The position numbers and the translations under genes were made by a program. A model generated the notes under the pieces. That model had not been told where the DNA came from. It ran no database searches and worked only from the letters and a program-made list of their open reading frames with translations. Below, piece after piece: positions 54,596-63,217 of a stretch of DNA of 64,000 nucleotides. Source of the DNA: Clostridiales bacterium. GTDB taxonomy: Bacteria; Bacillota; Clostridia; Oscillospirales; Acutalibacteraceae. Every line of letters begins with the position of its first letter. Position 1 is the first letter of the stretch. Where the stretch lies: assembly GCA_021199275.1 (NCBI GenBank), contig JAJQIJ010000021.1, forward strand, positions 1 through 64,000. Reading direction: 5' to 3'.

Positions 54596-55312
54596 CTATA
54601 ATATATCAGTCTTTTTTATTGTTTTTGTTGTTAATGTTAATATTACCAAGATAGACAACACGAGTAATAAAATAATTATCGGTATTCTTTGCGACAAGCC
54701 CATATCAATAATTCTTTGCAAATAATAATAATTGGGTAATATAAAACGATTTGCGATATTGTATATTATATTTCCCGTATCAAAATATTTTTGAAATATA
54801 ATAGCGCCGCCGGTTGTGCTAACAATGAAATAGCTGTTAATAATCACTAATGCCATTTTTGCATTGAGTTTTATTTCTATAAAAACCTGAAATATGCAAA
54901 TAATGCTGGTAAGTAATATATTGAACAATAAACTAAAAAGCAGATTTTCTACATTCAATTCGCCAAATAAAACTATTGTAGCAATTGCATATGCGGCCGT
55001 TGCAATAATTTTATACAAAATCAATTCCAGCAATATTCGAATTATAATTAAAACATATATCTTTTGCTTTGATTTATATCTTAAGGTTATAACAATGCCC
55101 ACATTTTCAAAAAAATACTCAGCTCTGAAGGCTACTACCAGTGTTGCGATTATAAACTCTGCGGTAAAGAATAATTGAATAGCAAACGCATTATAATAAA
55201 AGCCATAGCCACTGCATTCTACTGCCTGATAATCCAAACCATATATAATGCCTATTTGGCATAATATTAATAAAACTTGGTATATTAAATATGTTATTCT
55301 TTGATTTTTCAT
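54596..55312 (-). CDS. ABC exporter membrane protein A
   Basis: 238 residues with six hydrophobic segments (ITYLIYQVLLILCQIGIIYGL, AIQLFFTAEFIIATLVVAF, ILVIIRILLELILYKIIATAAYAIATIV, NLLFSLLFNILLTSIICIFQVFIEI, MALVIINSYFIVSTTGGAIIF, IPIIILLLVLSILVILTL). The cytoplasmic FENVGIVITLRYKSKQKIYVL loop resembles the loops of proteins B and D (LRLGKRKFAN, VKIGRKKYLKK). There is no named domain. ATGA overlap with the stop of gene B. Confidence 0.75.
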   Translation of the reverse strand: MKNQRITYLIYQVLLILCQIGIIYGLDYQAVECSGYGFYYNAFAIQLFFTAEFIIATLVVAFRAEYFFENVGIVITLRYKSKQKIYVLIIIRILLELILYKIIATAAYAIATIVLFGELNVENLLFSLLFNILLTSIICIFQVFIEIKLNAKMALVIINSYFIVSTTGGAIIFQKYFDTGNIIYNIANRFILPNYYYLQRIIDMGLSQRIPIIILLLVLSILVILTLTTKTIKKTDIL

Positions 55313-56025
55313 TTCATTTTACCCATGATTATATCTTTCCTTTTTATAAATTTGATTGCAATAAAATAAATTATTATACAATAGATGATTGTAATAAACA
55401 TAGCTACAAATGGTATCTTTAAATCATAGGTATTACATATATATGAATCACTAAGAATTACAGTGGCAGGATTACAAAAAATATTTGGCAGACTTATTGT
55501 GCAAATGCTTACGATTGTGGTCACTAAAATTGCTGTTTTTTTGAAATTAAAGAAAATATCAGTAAGCATAAATATTACGGAAACAAAACAATAATAACAA
55601 ATCAATGCGAAAAATTGAAACAAAATAAACCTTGGATAGTTTCCTTTAATTACAAGATTTGGTTCAGAAAATATAAGGCTGCAAATAAACGATAGTAATA
55701 TATAAATAGATGAAAATTTAATTGCGGCAGTTAAATTTTTGATAAGCAATACATTTGCAAATTTTCTTTTGCCCAATCTTAAAATTAACATGTCATACAT
55801 ATGGATATTTAACTTTGAATATGCACAATACAGAATAAAAATTATACTGTATAAACAGGCTCCGGCTATATATGAAATTGATGAATTTATTTCAGACAGC
55901 GTAGTTAAGTCACTGATTTTTTCACTAAAGGATATAAAATTGTTGTTTTCCAAAACCCAAATAATTGTTAATACCAGAAACAGGAAAAAATCTTTAAATT
56001 TCGTCATTTTTCTTCCTCTTAACAA
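55309..56025 (-). CDS. ABC exporter membrane protein B
   Basis: 238 residues, six predicted membrane segments. A short soluble loop MLILRLGKRKFANVLLIKN follows the second. Same length and layout as A and D, and presumably a paralogue that arose by duplication. Starts within the 3' end of gene C (32-base overlap). AT-rich codon use (ATA, TTA, AAT) sets the entire island apart from the flanking genes. Confidence 0.72.
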   Translation of the reverse strand: MLRGRKMTKFKDFFLFLVLTIIWVLENNNFISFSEKISDLTTLSEINSSISYIAGACLYSIIFILYCAYSKLNIHMYDMLILRLGKRKFANVLLIKNLTAAIKFSSIYILLSFICSLIFSEPNLVIKGNYPRFILFQFFALICYYCFVSVIFMLTDIFFNFKKTAILVTTIVSICTISLPNIFCNPATVILSDSYICNTYDLKIPFVAMFITIIYCIIIYFIAIKFIKRKDIIMGKMK

Positions 56026-56788
56026 TGCACATTACAATAAATACTATTAATGTTATGCCTAAACATCTTACAATACCCCAAATCGTATCTGGCAGTGAAG
56101 TTTCCGTAAATGGTTGTATAGCATTGGGAAGAAATGGATATGTAGCAAACTGTAAAATCCATAAGGCAAATGTGATTAAATAAGTTTTTTTACTGTCGCC
56201 GGTAAGGATTGAAATACACTGACACATAACAGCACAAACACCTACAACCAAACAAAAAATTAGTATATAAACAAAATATGTTAAAAATGGGTGTTGAAAT
56301 TGATAATAAAGAAAAGGGCTGCTTTCTTGCGTTATCTGTTTTTCAAGAGAGGCAAAGGTTTGCCCACCCCTAAAAACAATTAAACAGATTAGCCAATTAA
56401 CAATTAAAATTATAAACATCGAAACACTCGGAACAATAAAAGAAGCCAAAAGTTTTGTAAAATAATATTTTTTCCTGCCAACAGATGCAATATAGATATT
56501 TTTACAATTCAGTTTCTTTTCTGTTGTTGCAGAGTCACAGCCAATAATAAGCAATATTATGGGTAAAAGCCACTCAACAATTATTTGCGGTATATGTCCT
56601 GTTGAGCTATTTCCAAGAAATGCAGCCTTACAAGGATTGGTAACCCATTCATATCCATTAAAATGGCCCGGATATAATACACTGTACCAATTACTTATTA
56701 AATCAGGGATGGTAAGAAAAAAGATAGCAATAAAAACAATAATATACTTTTTACTCTTTATCATTTTTTCTATTTCATATTTAAACAT
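55994..56788 (-). CDS. ABC-2-type permease C
   Basis: 264 residues from ATG 56788 (GGAGGT 8 bases upstream). FKYEIEKMIKSKKYIIVFIAIFFLTIPDL at the N terminus is the usual ABC-2 start (cytoplasmic basic helix, then first span). An outer loop NWYSVLYPGHFNGYEWVTNPCKAAFLGNSSTG, five further spans (for example IIVEWLLPIILLIIGCDSATTEKK) and a basic tail (CIVKRKKNDEI) follow. This is the most typical permease of the cluster and probably the main partner of the ATPase. Confidence 0.78.
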   Translation of the reverse strand: MFKYEIEKMIKSKKYIIVFIAIFFLTIPDLISNWYSVLYPGHFNGYEWVTNPCKAAFLGNSSTGHIPQIIVEWLLPIILLIIGCDSATTEKKLNCKNIYIASVGRKKYYFTKLLASFIVPSVSMFIILIVNWLICLIVFRGGQTFASLEKQITQESSPFLYYQFQHPFLTYFVYILIFCLVVGVCAVMCQCISILTGDSKKTYLITFALWILQFATYPFLPNAIQPFTETSLPDTIWGIVRCLGITLIVFIVMCIVKRKKNDEI

Positions 56789-56820
56789 TAGCAACTACCT
56801 CCAAAAGTTTTAGATTTATT

Positions 56821-56932
56821 AGTTATTCAATGTGTGGGCAGCTGCCGCCCCAGCGGAATATTGTACTCGCCGTTCCTTCAAAATTGGCCCCCAACTGCCT
56901 GTAGCGGCGGTGGCATTTCCCCCTAAGTTATA
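56821..56932 (+). repeat. Dispersed three-hairpin repeat, copy 3
   Basis: Starts AGTTATTCAATGTG (the outermost TTCAATAAGGGCTTG is missing), continues GGGCAGCTGCCGCCC, CAGCGGAATATTGTACTCGCCG and AAAATTGGCCCCC, and ends GTGGCATTTCCCCCTAAGTTATAT. The right edge contains the stop codon (56923-56925) and last sense codons of the minus-strand permease D gene. Confidence 0.78.
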
Positions 56933-57639
56933 TCTGCTGATGAAAAAATATTTAATGATAATAAGTATATTAATATACTTAAAACAATAGTTTTTATTAA
57001 AACGATAATAAATAATAACAAATTAAATTTTCCTATAAGCCAATTATCAATAATACATATATCATTAATTGGGTCAAGCGGAGAATCCATAGCTCTTTTG
57101 ATTCCAACGAAAATAAAGGAAATTAACAGCGAAATGATTATTGACAAAGTTTTTGAATTTTTCTTCGAAAATACAATACAAAAAAGTAATCCAATAAAAA
57201 GCAGATAACTAAAAACTAATATAAAATGAAAAAAAGAAAGCAAAGTGAAATTAACAGAGTTGAGAATTTCATAATTGAATAAAAGCAGATTCCCTATAAT
57301 ATTTGACAGCTTATAGATGAATGTGCAATAAAAGGCAACTAACAATGTTTGGGTAAAACATTTTTTTAAATATTTTTTACGGCCTATTTTAACAATTAAT
57401 ATTTCACTAAAATTCGGAAAATAATAATATAAATTTAATAAAAATACCGCCGTAACAATCGTTCCTACTAAAACATACCCACTATATCCCATAGAATCTG
57501 AATTAATGGTATTAAGCAATGTATAATCATATATCAAATCAGTTGAAAAGTATTTTGAATAATATATAATCCAAAAAACGCAAAACAATATTGGTGATAA
57601 AATAAAAAGAAAAAAATTGTTTTTTTGAAAGACTTTCAT
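56923..57639 (-). CDS. ABC exporter membrane protein D
   Basis: 238 residues, six hydrophobic segments (FFLFILSPILFCVFWIIYYS, YVLVGTIVTAVFLLNLYYYF, TQTLLVAFYCTFIYKLS, LLSFFHFILVFSYLLFIGLLFCIVF, TLSIIISLLISFIFVGI, LLLFIIVLIKTIVLSILIYLLSL). The loop ILIVKIGRKKYLKKCF matches B's LRLGKRKF. The last codons and stop come from the adjoining repeat copy. First gene of the island operon and separated from C by that repeat, so the operon has been interrupted by it but apparently not ended. Confidence 0.7.
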   Translation of the reverse strand: MKVFQKNNFFLFILSPILFCVFWIIYYSKYFSTDLIYDYTLLNTINSDSMGYSGYVLVGTIVTAVFLLNLYYYFPNFSEILIVKIGRKKYLKKCFTQTLLVAFYCTFIYKLSNIIGNLLLFNYEILNSVNFTLLSFFHFILVFSYLLFIGLLFCIVFSKKNSKTLSIIISLLISFIFVGIKRAMDSPLDPINDICIIDNWLIGKFNLLLFIIVLIKTIVLSILIYLLSLNIFSSADIT

Positions 57640-57713
57640 TATATAGACACGCTATCACATTAATGGTTATTGAATAAAAAATTTGTAATTATTTTACGAC
57701 ATATTTTTATATA

Positions 57714-57758
57714 GGGCCCTGAAGCCTTACAAGGCGTGAACAATGCCAACCAAGTTAC
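57714..57758 (+). repeat. Fragment of the dispersed repeat
   Basis: GGGCCCTGAAGCCTTACAAGGC then GCCAACCAAGTTAC, equivalent to hairpin 3 and right edge of copy 2 (GGAGCCTTACAAGGC). It lies in the leader of the ABC operon. The rest of 57640-58150 has only the promoter and a terminator. Confidence 0.5.
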
Positions 57759-57869
57759 AGAAATTTATGAATAAAACAAAAAGCTGCAATCCCCCGTCGC
57801 TTTGTTGTTATGCTGAACGGAGCACAACATTGGCTGAGTTGAACCAAAGTAACACGACTATCTAATAAA

Positions 57870-57898
57870 TTAATAACACATTTCACTCAAAATGTCAA
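57870..57898 (-). promoter_or_regulatory. Promoter of the ABC island operon
   Basis: Minus strand TTGACA (57898-57893), 17 bases, TATTAA (57875-57870). Leader of about 225 bases to gene D. Confidence 0.6.
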
Positions 57899-57986
57899 TA
57901 CTTTTGTTACAACTTTTCAAATTTAATTGTAAAACGTATTGGTTTAGAATTTCATGTCAAATTTTGATAGCTTATTTTTGCAAAAG

Positions 57987-58013
57987 AAAAACGGCAGGGT
58001 GGCCTGCCGTTTT
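57987..58013. terminator. Bidirectional terminator
   Basis: AAAACGGCAGG and CCTGCCGTTTT around GTGG. It separates the ABC island promoter from the repeats and phosphatase gene on the right. Confidence 0.7.
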
Positions 58014-58150
58014 CGCTGTCAAAGTCAAAAGAGAAAGGTTGAGCCTTGACATATTAAGATGTAATTTGTTCAGAAACTGTTTTTTTGCCGAACACGCTAA
58101 TAATAGCATATTTTGCCCGCTTATCAAGCATTGTTTTCACAAGACAGTAA

Positions 58151-58275
58151 TTCAATAAGGGCTTGAGAGTTATTCAACATGGGGCGGCGGCAATGCTGTC
58201 GCCCCCCCCAGCGGGAAATGGCACCCGCCGATTAAGCATTGAAATGCAAAGTCTTTACAGGCGGGGCATTTTGTT
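58151..58275 (+). repeat. Dispersed three-hairpin repeat, copy 4, split by a MITE
   Basis: TTCAATAAGGGCTTGAGAG TTATTCAACATG, then hairpin 1 GGGGCGGCGGC-AAT-GCTGTCGCCCC (all eleven positions pair, two as G-T), hairpin 2 GCGGG/CCCGC and GGCGGGGCATTTTG. The missing right edge TAAGTTAT is found at 58551-58558, on the far side of the MITE. Confidence 0.8.
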
Positions 58276-58549
58276 AAGCAATCGGGAGACGAACAGGACA
58301 AGGTTTATCTTGGCAATTTTTCCCAAATACTGCGTTAAAAATACTCGGAATACGAAAGTATTCCTGCGTTTTTGTGCCTTGTCTTTGAAAAAAATTTCCA
58401 AAGATAAACTGTAGCGCACCTAAAGCAATAATTTTTTGTGCATGGCGTCATTTCTTTGACGCAGATATACTGGCGTATATTAAGGCAAAAAATGGCGCAA
58501 GGTGCTAAAATTATTGCTTTAGGCTGTTCTGTTTGCCTCCCGATTGCTT
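58276..58549 (-). mobile_element. MITE-like element, copy 2 (274 bp)
   Basis: The reverse complement of 27134-27407 with only scattered differences and the same length. Ends AAGCAATCGGGAGACGAACAG and CTGTTTGCCTCCCGATTGCTT, with TA at both sides (58275-58276, 58550-58551). It interrupts repeat copy 4 just before its conserved TAAGTTAT end. Confidence 0.85.
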
Positions 58550-58553
58550 TAAG

Positions 58554-59315
58554 TTATTGCAGGTATTTTTCTTGCATTTGGGCTTTGATTTCGTCTGTTA
58601 TGCCGATTTCGTTTTTTAAAAAGCTGCCCACATCTGAATATTTTGAATTTATTGCCGAAAGGGCAGAGTCTAAATAAGCCCTTTCCGCGCGAAAAACGCG
58701 CTTTATTTTACGTGCATTTTTAAGGCTGGCGGAAATTATAAAAACCAGGGCGCTGTATTTTATGGCATTTTTTGACGACGCTTTGTTTGTAAAAAGATAA
58801 TCGTCATAAATGTCGTCTTTGCTGACGTCAAGCATTGCAAGAAACAGCGCCGAAATCAGCCCGCAGCGGTCTTTGCCCTCTGTGCAGTGCCATAGCACGG
58901 CTTTTTTGCCGCTGTTAGCCGTAATTACCTCAAACACTTTTTTTATTTGCGCCACAGAATATGGGTCTGTTACAATGCTGCTGTAAAGCTCACACAGTTC
59001 GGGAATATTATTGAGCGCCGCCTTTTTGTCTGTTTCATTTTCATGGGAAATTCCGGCTGTGCTGCCGTCTATAACCGGAATATGGATATATTCCACGCCG
59101 GGCATTTTGACGTCAGGCTTTTCGGCAATTTCAATATCAGTTCTTAAATCAATAACAATGCCGACATTACACCGCGAAGTCAGCTTTTCAATGTCTTTTT
59201 CGCTGAGCTTATTCAGGGCATTGCCCCTTAAAAAACATCCGGGTTTAATATGCCAGCCGTTTTTTGTTGCAATGCCGCCGAAATCGCGAATGTTTTTTGC
59301 ACCTTTCAGCTTAAT
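58554..59315 (-). CDS. Tyrosine/dual-specificity-type phosphatase with no usual start codon
   Basis: 253 residues if started at ATT 59315. An ATG at 59105 would give only 183 residues. The region upstream of that ATG is clearly coding: LKGAKNIRDFGGIATKNGWHIKPGCFLRGNAL and NVGIVIDLRTDIEIAEKPDVK are the normal N terminus of the Y_phosphatase3 (PTP-like, LipA/YbjI-type) family. The P-loop is VLWHCTEGKDRCGL (HCx5R). Above it, between the in-frame TGA (about 59342) and IRDFGG, there is no ATG, GTG or TTG; CGGA lies 6 bases before the ATT. A rare start or a frameshift is possible. The stop lies in repeat sequence. Confidence 0.75.
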   Translation of the reverse strand: MKLKGAKNIRDFGGIATKNGWHIKPGCFLRGNALNKLSEKDIEKLTSRCNVGIVIDLRTDIEIAEKPDVKMPGVEYIHIPVIDGSTAGISHENETDKKAALNNIPELCELYSSIVTDPYSVAQIKKVFEVITANSGKKAVLWHCTEGKDRCGLISALFLAMLDVSKDDIYDDYLFTNKASSKNAIKYSALVFIISASLKNARKIKRVFRAERAYLDSALSAINSKYSDVGSFLKNEIGITDEIKAQMQEKYLQ

Positions 59316-59399
59316 GTTTTCCGTGGAATTACCCCCGTTTCAAAATGGAAGAGCCCCTGCCCCGCCTTGAATGGGCCCAAAGCGGCATTTACGCTCAGT

Positions 59400-61058
59400 C
59401 TATTCAAAATAATAGACGCGTGTTTCATATGGCCTTGTAACAAAGCTGTTCATTTCTGACTTGTTATTTTTATAATTGCATAAAATCGGCTCTTTGCCGT
59501 CAATATCAAACCCGGCAGGGGCTTTAAACTTAACTTCCTTTTCAGTAAATGAATTTATTACAAGCAGGCGCTTTCCGTTATAATTTCTTTCATAAACATA
59601 AAGCTTAGACGACGACCTGTAATGTTCCTTATAATCGCCGTAAATCGCCGTTTCATTTTCCTTTTTAAATTTTATTAAAGCCTTATAGTGGTTTAATATT
59701 GAATTGTCGTCTGCCATTTCCTTTTCAACATTAATTTCTTTATAGTTTTTGTTAACAGGAAACCACGGCTTTCCGTCTGAAAAGCCGGCGTTTCTGAGCG
59801 CAGTCCACTGCATGGGAGTTCTTGCATTGTCTCTGGTGGAATTAACCGCGTTTTCAAAGCATTTCTTTTCGCTCATGTGCAGGCGGTTTTTTGCAACCTT
59901 GTAATTGTTTTTCATGAACACGTCAACATATTCGCCCAGACTGTCAAGGCGCGTGTTCAGCATGCCTATTTCCTGCCCCTGGTAAATAAATGGCGTGCCC
60001 TGCTGTAAAAAGTACATATTGGCAAGCATTTTGCCGGATTCCGCCCTGTATTTTTCACTGCCGTAACGTGAAATAATGCGCGGGTGGTCATGGTTTTCAA
60101 TGTAAAGCGTGTTCCACGCTCTGCCGTTTACTTTATTTTGCCAGTTGGTAAACGCCCGTTTCATCTTTTTCAGGTTGAATTTCGTCTGCAAAAAGTCCAT
60201 TAAAAAACAGTCGGCTTCAATATGCTGAAAATGAAACATAAGGTCAAGCTCTTTGTCTTGGCCGCTTATATATTTGAGCGCGTTTTTTGGCGTCATCATG
60301 GGTGCTTCGCCGACTGTAAAGCAGTCATATTTGTCAGTTACCTTACGGTATTGTTTTAAATATTTATGTATATTTGGCCCGTCCATATAATGCTCTATTC
60401 CGCAGGCGGCCGGTATTGGAAACCCGTTTGGCAGACCCTTGCGCTTTGAAATGAAAGTAATGACGTCTTCCCTGAAACCGTCTACCCCCATGTCAAGCCA
60501 GAATTTCATAATGTCGCACACTTCGCGGCGCACTGCCGGGTTGTCATGGTTTAAATCAGGCTGCTTTTTGGCAAAAACATGCAAGTAATATTCGCCAAGC
60601 TTTTCGTTATATTCCCACGCGCCGCCTTCAAAACATGAAAGCCAGTTGTTTGGCGGGCGGTTTGCGCCCCTGCCCTTTCGCCAAATATAATAGTCGTGGT
60701 ATTTTGAATCTTTGTTTTGCGACTGTAAAAACCACTGGTGTTCGTCAGACGTGTGGTTTATTACCAAGTCCATTATTACCCTTATGCCGCGCGCATGCGC
60801 TTCAGAAAGCACCTTTTTAAAAAGTTCAAGCGTGCCGTATTCGGGGCTTATGTTTTTATAATCTGCAATATCATAGCCAAAATCCGCATTTGGAGACGGG
60901 TAAAGCGGCGAAAACCAAATGCAGTTGACGCCAAGCTCTTTAAGGTAGTCAAGCTTTGACAGCACGCCCTCAAGGTCACCTATGCCGTCTCCGTTGCCGT
61001 CGCAAAAAGAGCGTGGCCAAATTTGATATACCACTGCGTTTTTGTACCAATCTGACAT
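59400..61058 (-). CDS. GH13 alpha-glucosidase / oligo-1,6-glucosidase
   Basis: 552 residues from ATG 61058 (an in-frame start at 61094 is less likely). WYKNAVVYQIWPRSFCDGNGDGIGDLEGVLSKLDYLKELGVNCIWFSPLYPSPNADFGYDIADYK is the GH13_31 start, with a calcium-loop-like DGNGDGIGD. Catalytic pieces: VINHTSDEHQWF, nucleophile Asp in VDGFREDVI (about 200), acid in FTVGEAPMM (about 255) and YIENHDHPRI. It is a cytoplasmic enzyme for isomaltose, dextrin or sucrose-type substrates. The phosphatase gene follows after about 85 bases on the same strand. Confidence 0.92.
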   Translation of the reverse strand: MSDWYKNAVVYQIWPRSFCDGNGDGIGDLEGVLSKLDYLKELGVNCIWFSPLYPSPNADFGYDIADYKNISPEYGTLELFKKVLSEAHARGIRVIMDLVINHTSDEHQWFLQSQNKDSKYHDYYIWRKGRGANRPPNNWLSCFEGGAWEYNEKLGEYYLHVFAKKQPDLNHDNPAVRREVCDIMKFWLDMGVDGFREDVITFISKRKGLPNGFPIPAACGIEHYMDGPNIHKYLKQYRKVTDKYDCFTVGEAPMMTPKNALKYISGQDKELDLMFHFQHIEADCFLMDFLQTKFNLKKMKRAFTNWQNKVNGRAWNTLYIENHDHPRIISRYGSEKYRAESGKMLANMYFLQQGTPFIYQGQEIGMLNTRLDSLGEYVDVFMKNNYKVAKNRLHMSEKKCFENAVNSTRDNARTPMQWTALRNAGFSDGKPWFPVNKNYKEINVEKEMADDNSILNHYKALIKFKKENETAIYGDYKEHYRSSSKLYVYERNYNGKRLLVINSFTEKEVKFKAPAGFDIDGKEPILCNYKNNKSEMNSFVTRPYETRVYYFE

Positions 61059-61157
61059 TATAACCAAACCCTTTCCAGACCATATGTGTGACACAGCCGC
61101 TTGTGCTGTGCAAAGTCTGTCAAATTAATTATAACAGAGGTGCTGTAATTTGGCAAG

Positions 61158-61198
61158 AAAAAACAGCCCGCGTTTTAAACGCAGGCTGTTTTAAGCGG
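61158..61198 (-). terminator. Terminator of the ribosomal protein operon
   Basis: AAACAGCC-CGCGTTT and AAACGC-AGGCTGTTT (61161-61193) with A/T flanks on both sides, about 40 bases after the rplL stop. Confidence 0.85.
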
Positions 61199-61234
61199 GC
61201 AATCCCCTTTTTTAAAAGCTTGTTAAAAGGATAA

Positions 61235-61612
61235 TTATTTAAGTTCAACCTTAGCGCCGGCTTCTTCAAGCTTAGCCTTGAGCGCTTCAGCGTCTGCTGT
61301 GGGAACAGCTTCTTTAACGGTTGACGGAGCTTTGTCAACGATTTCTTTAGCTTCTTTGAGCCCAAGACCTGTTGCTTCACGAACCGCCTTGATAACCTGA
61401 ATTTTATTAGCGCCAACTTCTGCAAGCACAACGTCAAATTCAGTCTTTTCTTCTTCTGCTGCGGCAGCGCCTTCAGCCGGTGCGGCAACTGCAACTGCGG
61501 CAGCGGCGCTTACACCAAATTCCTCTTCAACCGCTGAAACAAGTTCAGACAGTTCAAGAACTGTAAGTGTTTTGAGTTCTTCAACAATTTTTGTTACGTT
61601 TTCCGATGCCAT
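61235..61612 (-). CDS. rplL: 50S ribosomal protein L7/L12
   Basis: 125 residues from ATG 61612 (GGAGG upstream). N-terminal dimerisation domain ([29 protein letters not shown]), Ala-rich hinge ([25 protein letters not shown]) and the C-terminal factor-binding domain ([34 protein letters not shown]). It binds L10 as dimers and recruits translation factors. Confidence 0.97.
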   Translation of the reverse strand: MASENVTKIVEELKTLTVLELSELVSAVEEEFGVSAAAAVAVAAPAEGAAAAEEEKTEFDVVLAEVGANKIQVIKAVREATGLGLKEAKEIVDKAPSTVKEAVPTADAEALKAKLEEAGAKVELK

Positions 61613-61651
61613 TTTAATTTCCTCCATAAAAATAATTAAATTGATTTCCGA

Positions 61652-62197
61652 TTATTCGGCTGTTTCGGCTGAATCAGCAGCATTTTCGGGCTGCTCGCCG
61701 CCGTCGTTTTCTTTGTCTACTATTGCCTGAACCGCCCTTGCAAATGCAGCTATAGGCGCATTGAACACACTGCAAACCGTTGCCAAAAGTACCTCTCTGG
61801 ACGGAAGCTTAGCAAGCCTTTGAAGCCTGTCAAAGTCAATTACTTCGCCGTCAATATAGCCTGATTTGAGCTTGAAATTATCATGCGAGTCGGCATATTT
61901 TTGTAAAATACGCGCTGAAGCTACATAGTCGTCTTTGCTGGTGGCAAGCGCCGTTGTGCCCTGGAGCACCTCGTCAAGCCCAGTCAGCCCGGCCTTTTCG
62001 GCAGCCATTTTAAGCAACGTGTTTTTGAGCACGGTGTATTCAACACCCGCTTCACGCAGTTCGCGGCGCAGCTGTGTGTCGTCTGCCACATTTATGCCCT
62101 TGTAGTCAACAACAACACCTGCAATGGAACTTTTAATTCTTTCTGAAATAGCGGCAACTTCTGCCTGCTTTTTTTCAAGAATCGCCGTGCTTGGCAT
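61652..62197 (-). CDS. rplJ: 50S ribosomal protein L10
   Basis: 181 residues. LEKKQAEVAAISERIKSSIAGVVVDYKGINVADDTQLRRELREAGVEYTVLKNTLLKMA is the rRNA-binding half; the C terminus binds L7/L12. The tail is acidic (ENDGGEQPENAADSAETAE). As in other bacteria, the L10-(L12)4 complex probably represses this gene through the leader immediately upstream. Confidence 0.97.
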   Translation of the reverse strand: MPSTAILEKKQAEVAAISERIKSSIAGVVVDYKGINVADDTQLRRELREAGVEYTVLKNTLLKMAAEKAGLTGLDEVLQGTTALATSKDDYVASARILQKYADSHDNFKLKSGYIDGEVIDFDRLQRLAKLPSREVLLATVCSVFNAPIAAFARAVQAIVDKENDGGEQPENAADSAETAE

Positions 62198-62267
62198 TAA
62201 CCATACCTCCTTTATTAAGCTTTTATTTTCCGTGTAAACGGAAACTGTTACTCAAGTTAAACAAAAA

Positions 62268-62290
62268 GTACATTCCAAAAAGGAATGTAC
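62268..62290 (-). terminator. Attenuator hairpin in the rplJ leader
   Basis: Minus strand GTACATTCC-TTTTT-GGAATGTAC then TTTTTG (62290-62268 and on), between the L10 leader and the rplJ start. Premature termination here is a likely means of control. Confidence 0.65.
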
Positions 62291-62344
62291 CATTAATGAA
62301 TATAGTAATTAACAGCAATGTTAATAATATAGTTCAATAAATGC

Positions 62345-62412
62345 TCATTCCTCGGTAGGCGCAAAGCTTACGCCGCTTGCCGTTGGCTGCGGCACCTACT
62401 GTCTTTGGTAAC
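62345..62412 (-). ncRNA. Ribosomal protein L10 leader
   Basis: On the minus strand ACCAAAGACAGTAGGTGCCGC (from 62411), AAGCGGCGTAAGC and GCGCCTACCGAGG, the conserved elements of the L10 leader that imitate the L10-binding site of 23S rRNA. Located about 150 bases before rplJ. Confidence 0.88.
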
Positions 62413-62421
62413 AGCTTTATT

Positions 62422-62450
62422 ATTTTAACACAGTGTTTTTTCTGTGTCAA
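62422..62450 (-). promoter_or_regulatory. rplJL promoter
   Basis: Minus strand TTGACA (62450-62445), 17 bases, TAAAAT (62427-62422), directly before the L10 leader. Confidence 0.75.
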
Positions 62451-62468
62451 TACCCAAATAAATTTTAA

Positions 62469-63170
62469 TTAAACAGCTTCAGAGCCAACCTTTGCAGGGT
62501 TGATTCTTATGCCGGGGCCCATTGTTGAAGCCACCGAACAAGATTTTATATATTGCCCCTTTGCCGCGGCGGGCTTTGCTTTGATTACGGCATCAAGCAA
62601 TGTGTTGAAATTTTCAAGCAGCTTTTGTGTGCCGAATGAAGCCTTGCCTATGGGGCAGTGAATTATGTTTGACTTGTCAAGGCGGTATTCAATTTTACCG
62701 GCCTTTGCTTCTGTAACTGCCTTTGCAACGTCAGGCGTTACCGTGCCGGCTTTAGGCGACGGCATAAGCCCGCGCGGGCCGAGCACCTTACCCAAACGGC
62801 CCACAAAGCCCATCATGTCAGGGCTGGCAACCGCCACGTCAAAGTCCATCCAGCCGCCCTGAATTTTGGAAACAAGGTCAGCGTCGCCAACAATGTCTGC
62901 GCCGGCTTCCTCTGCGGCTTTAGCAAGGTCGCCCTTTGCGAAAACAGCCACCCTTACGTTTTTGCCTGTGCCGTTCGGCAAAACTACCGCGCCCCTGACC
63001 TGTTGGTCTGCATGGCGTGAGTCAACACCCAGGCGAATATGAACTTCTATTGTTTCGTCAAATTTTGCCGTGGCTGTCTTTGCAGCCAGCTCCAGTGCTT
63101 CTTCACTGCTGTATAAATTTGTGCGCTCAACAAGTTTTGCGCTTTCAACATATTTTTTTCCGTGTTTCAT
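62469..63170 (-). CDS. rplA: 50S ribosomal protein L1
   Basis: 233 residues from ATG 63170 (AGGAGGT upstream; in-frame extension to 63209 unsupported). [85 protein letters not shown] and [14 protein letters not shown] are L1 signatures. It forms the mobile L1 stalk and often controls its own operon. Confidence 0.97.
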   Translation of the reverse strand: MKHGKKYVESAKLVERTNLYSSEEALELAAKTATAKFDETIEVHIRLGVDSRHADQQVRGAVVLPNGTGKNVRVAVFAKGDLAKAAEEAGADIVGDADLVSKIQGGWMDFDVAVASPDMMGFVGRLGKVLGPRGLMPSPKAGTVTPDVAKAVTEAKAGKIEYRLDKSNIIHCPIGKASFGTQKLLENFNTLLDAVIKAKPAAAKGQYIKSCSVASTMGPGIRINPAKVGSEAV

Positions 63171-63217
63171 AAAAATACCTCCTGTGGTTAAACGGACTTT
63201 TCCTCCCACATATTAAC

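Noticed and set aside
58163..58414. Plus-strand frame of 83 codons
   Set aside because: It is made of repeat copy 4 and the left half of the MITE, so it is chance coding.
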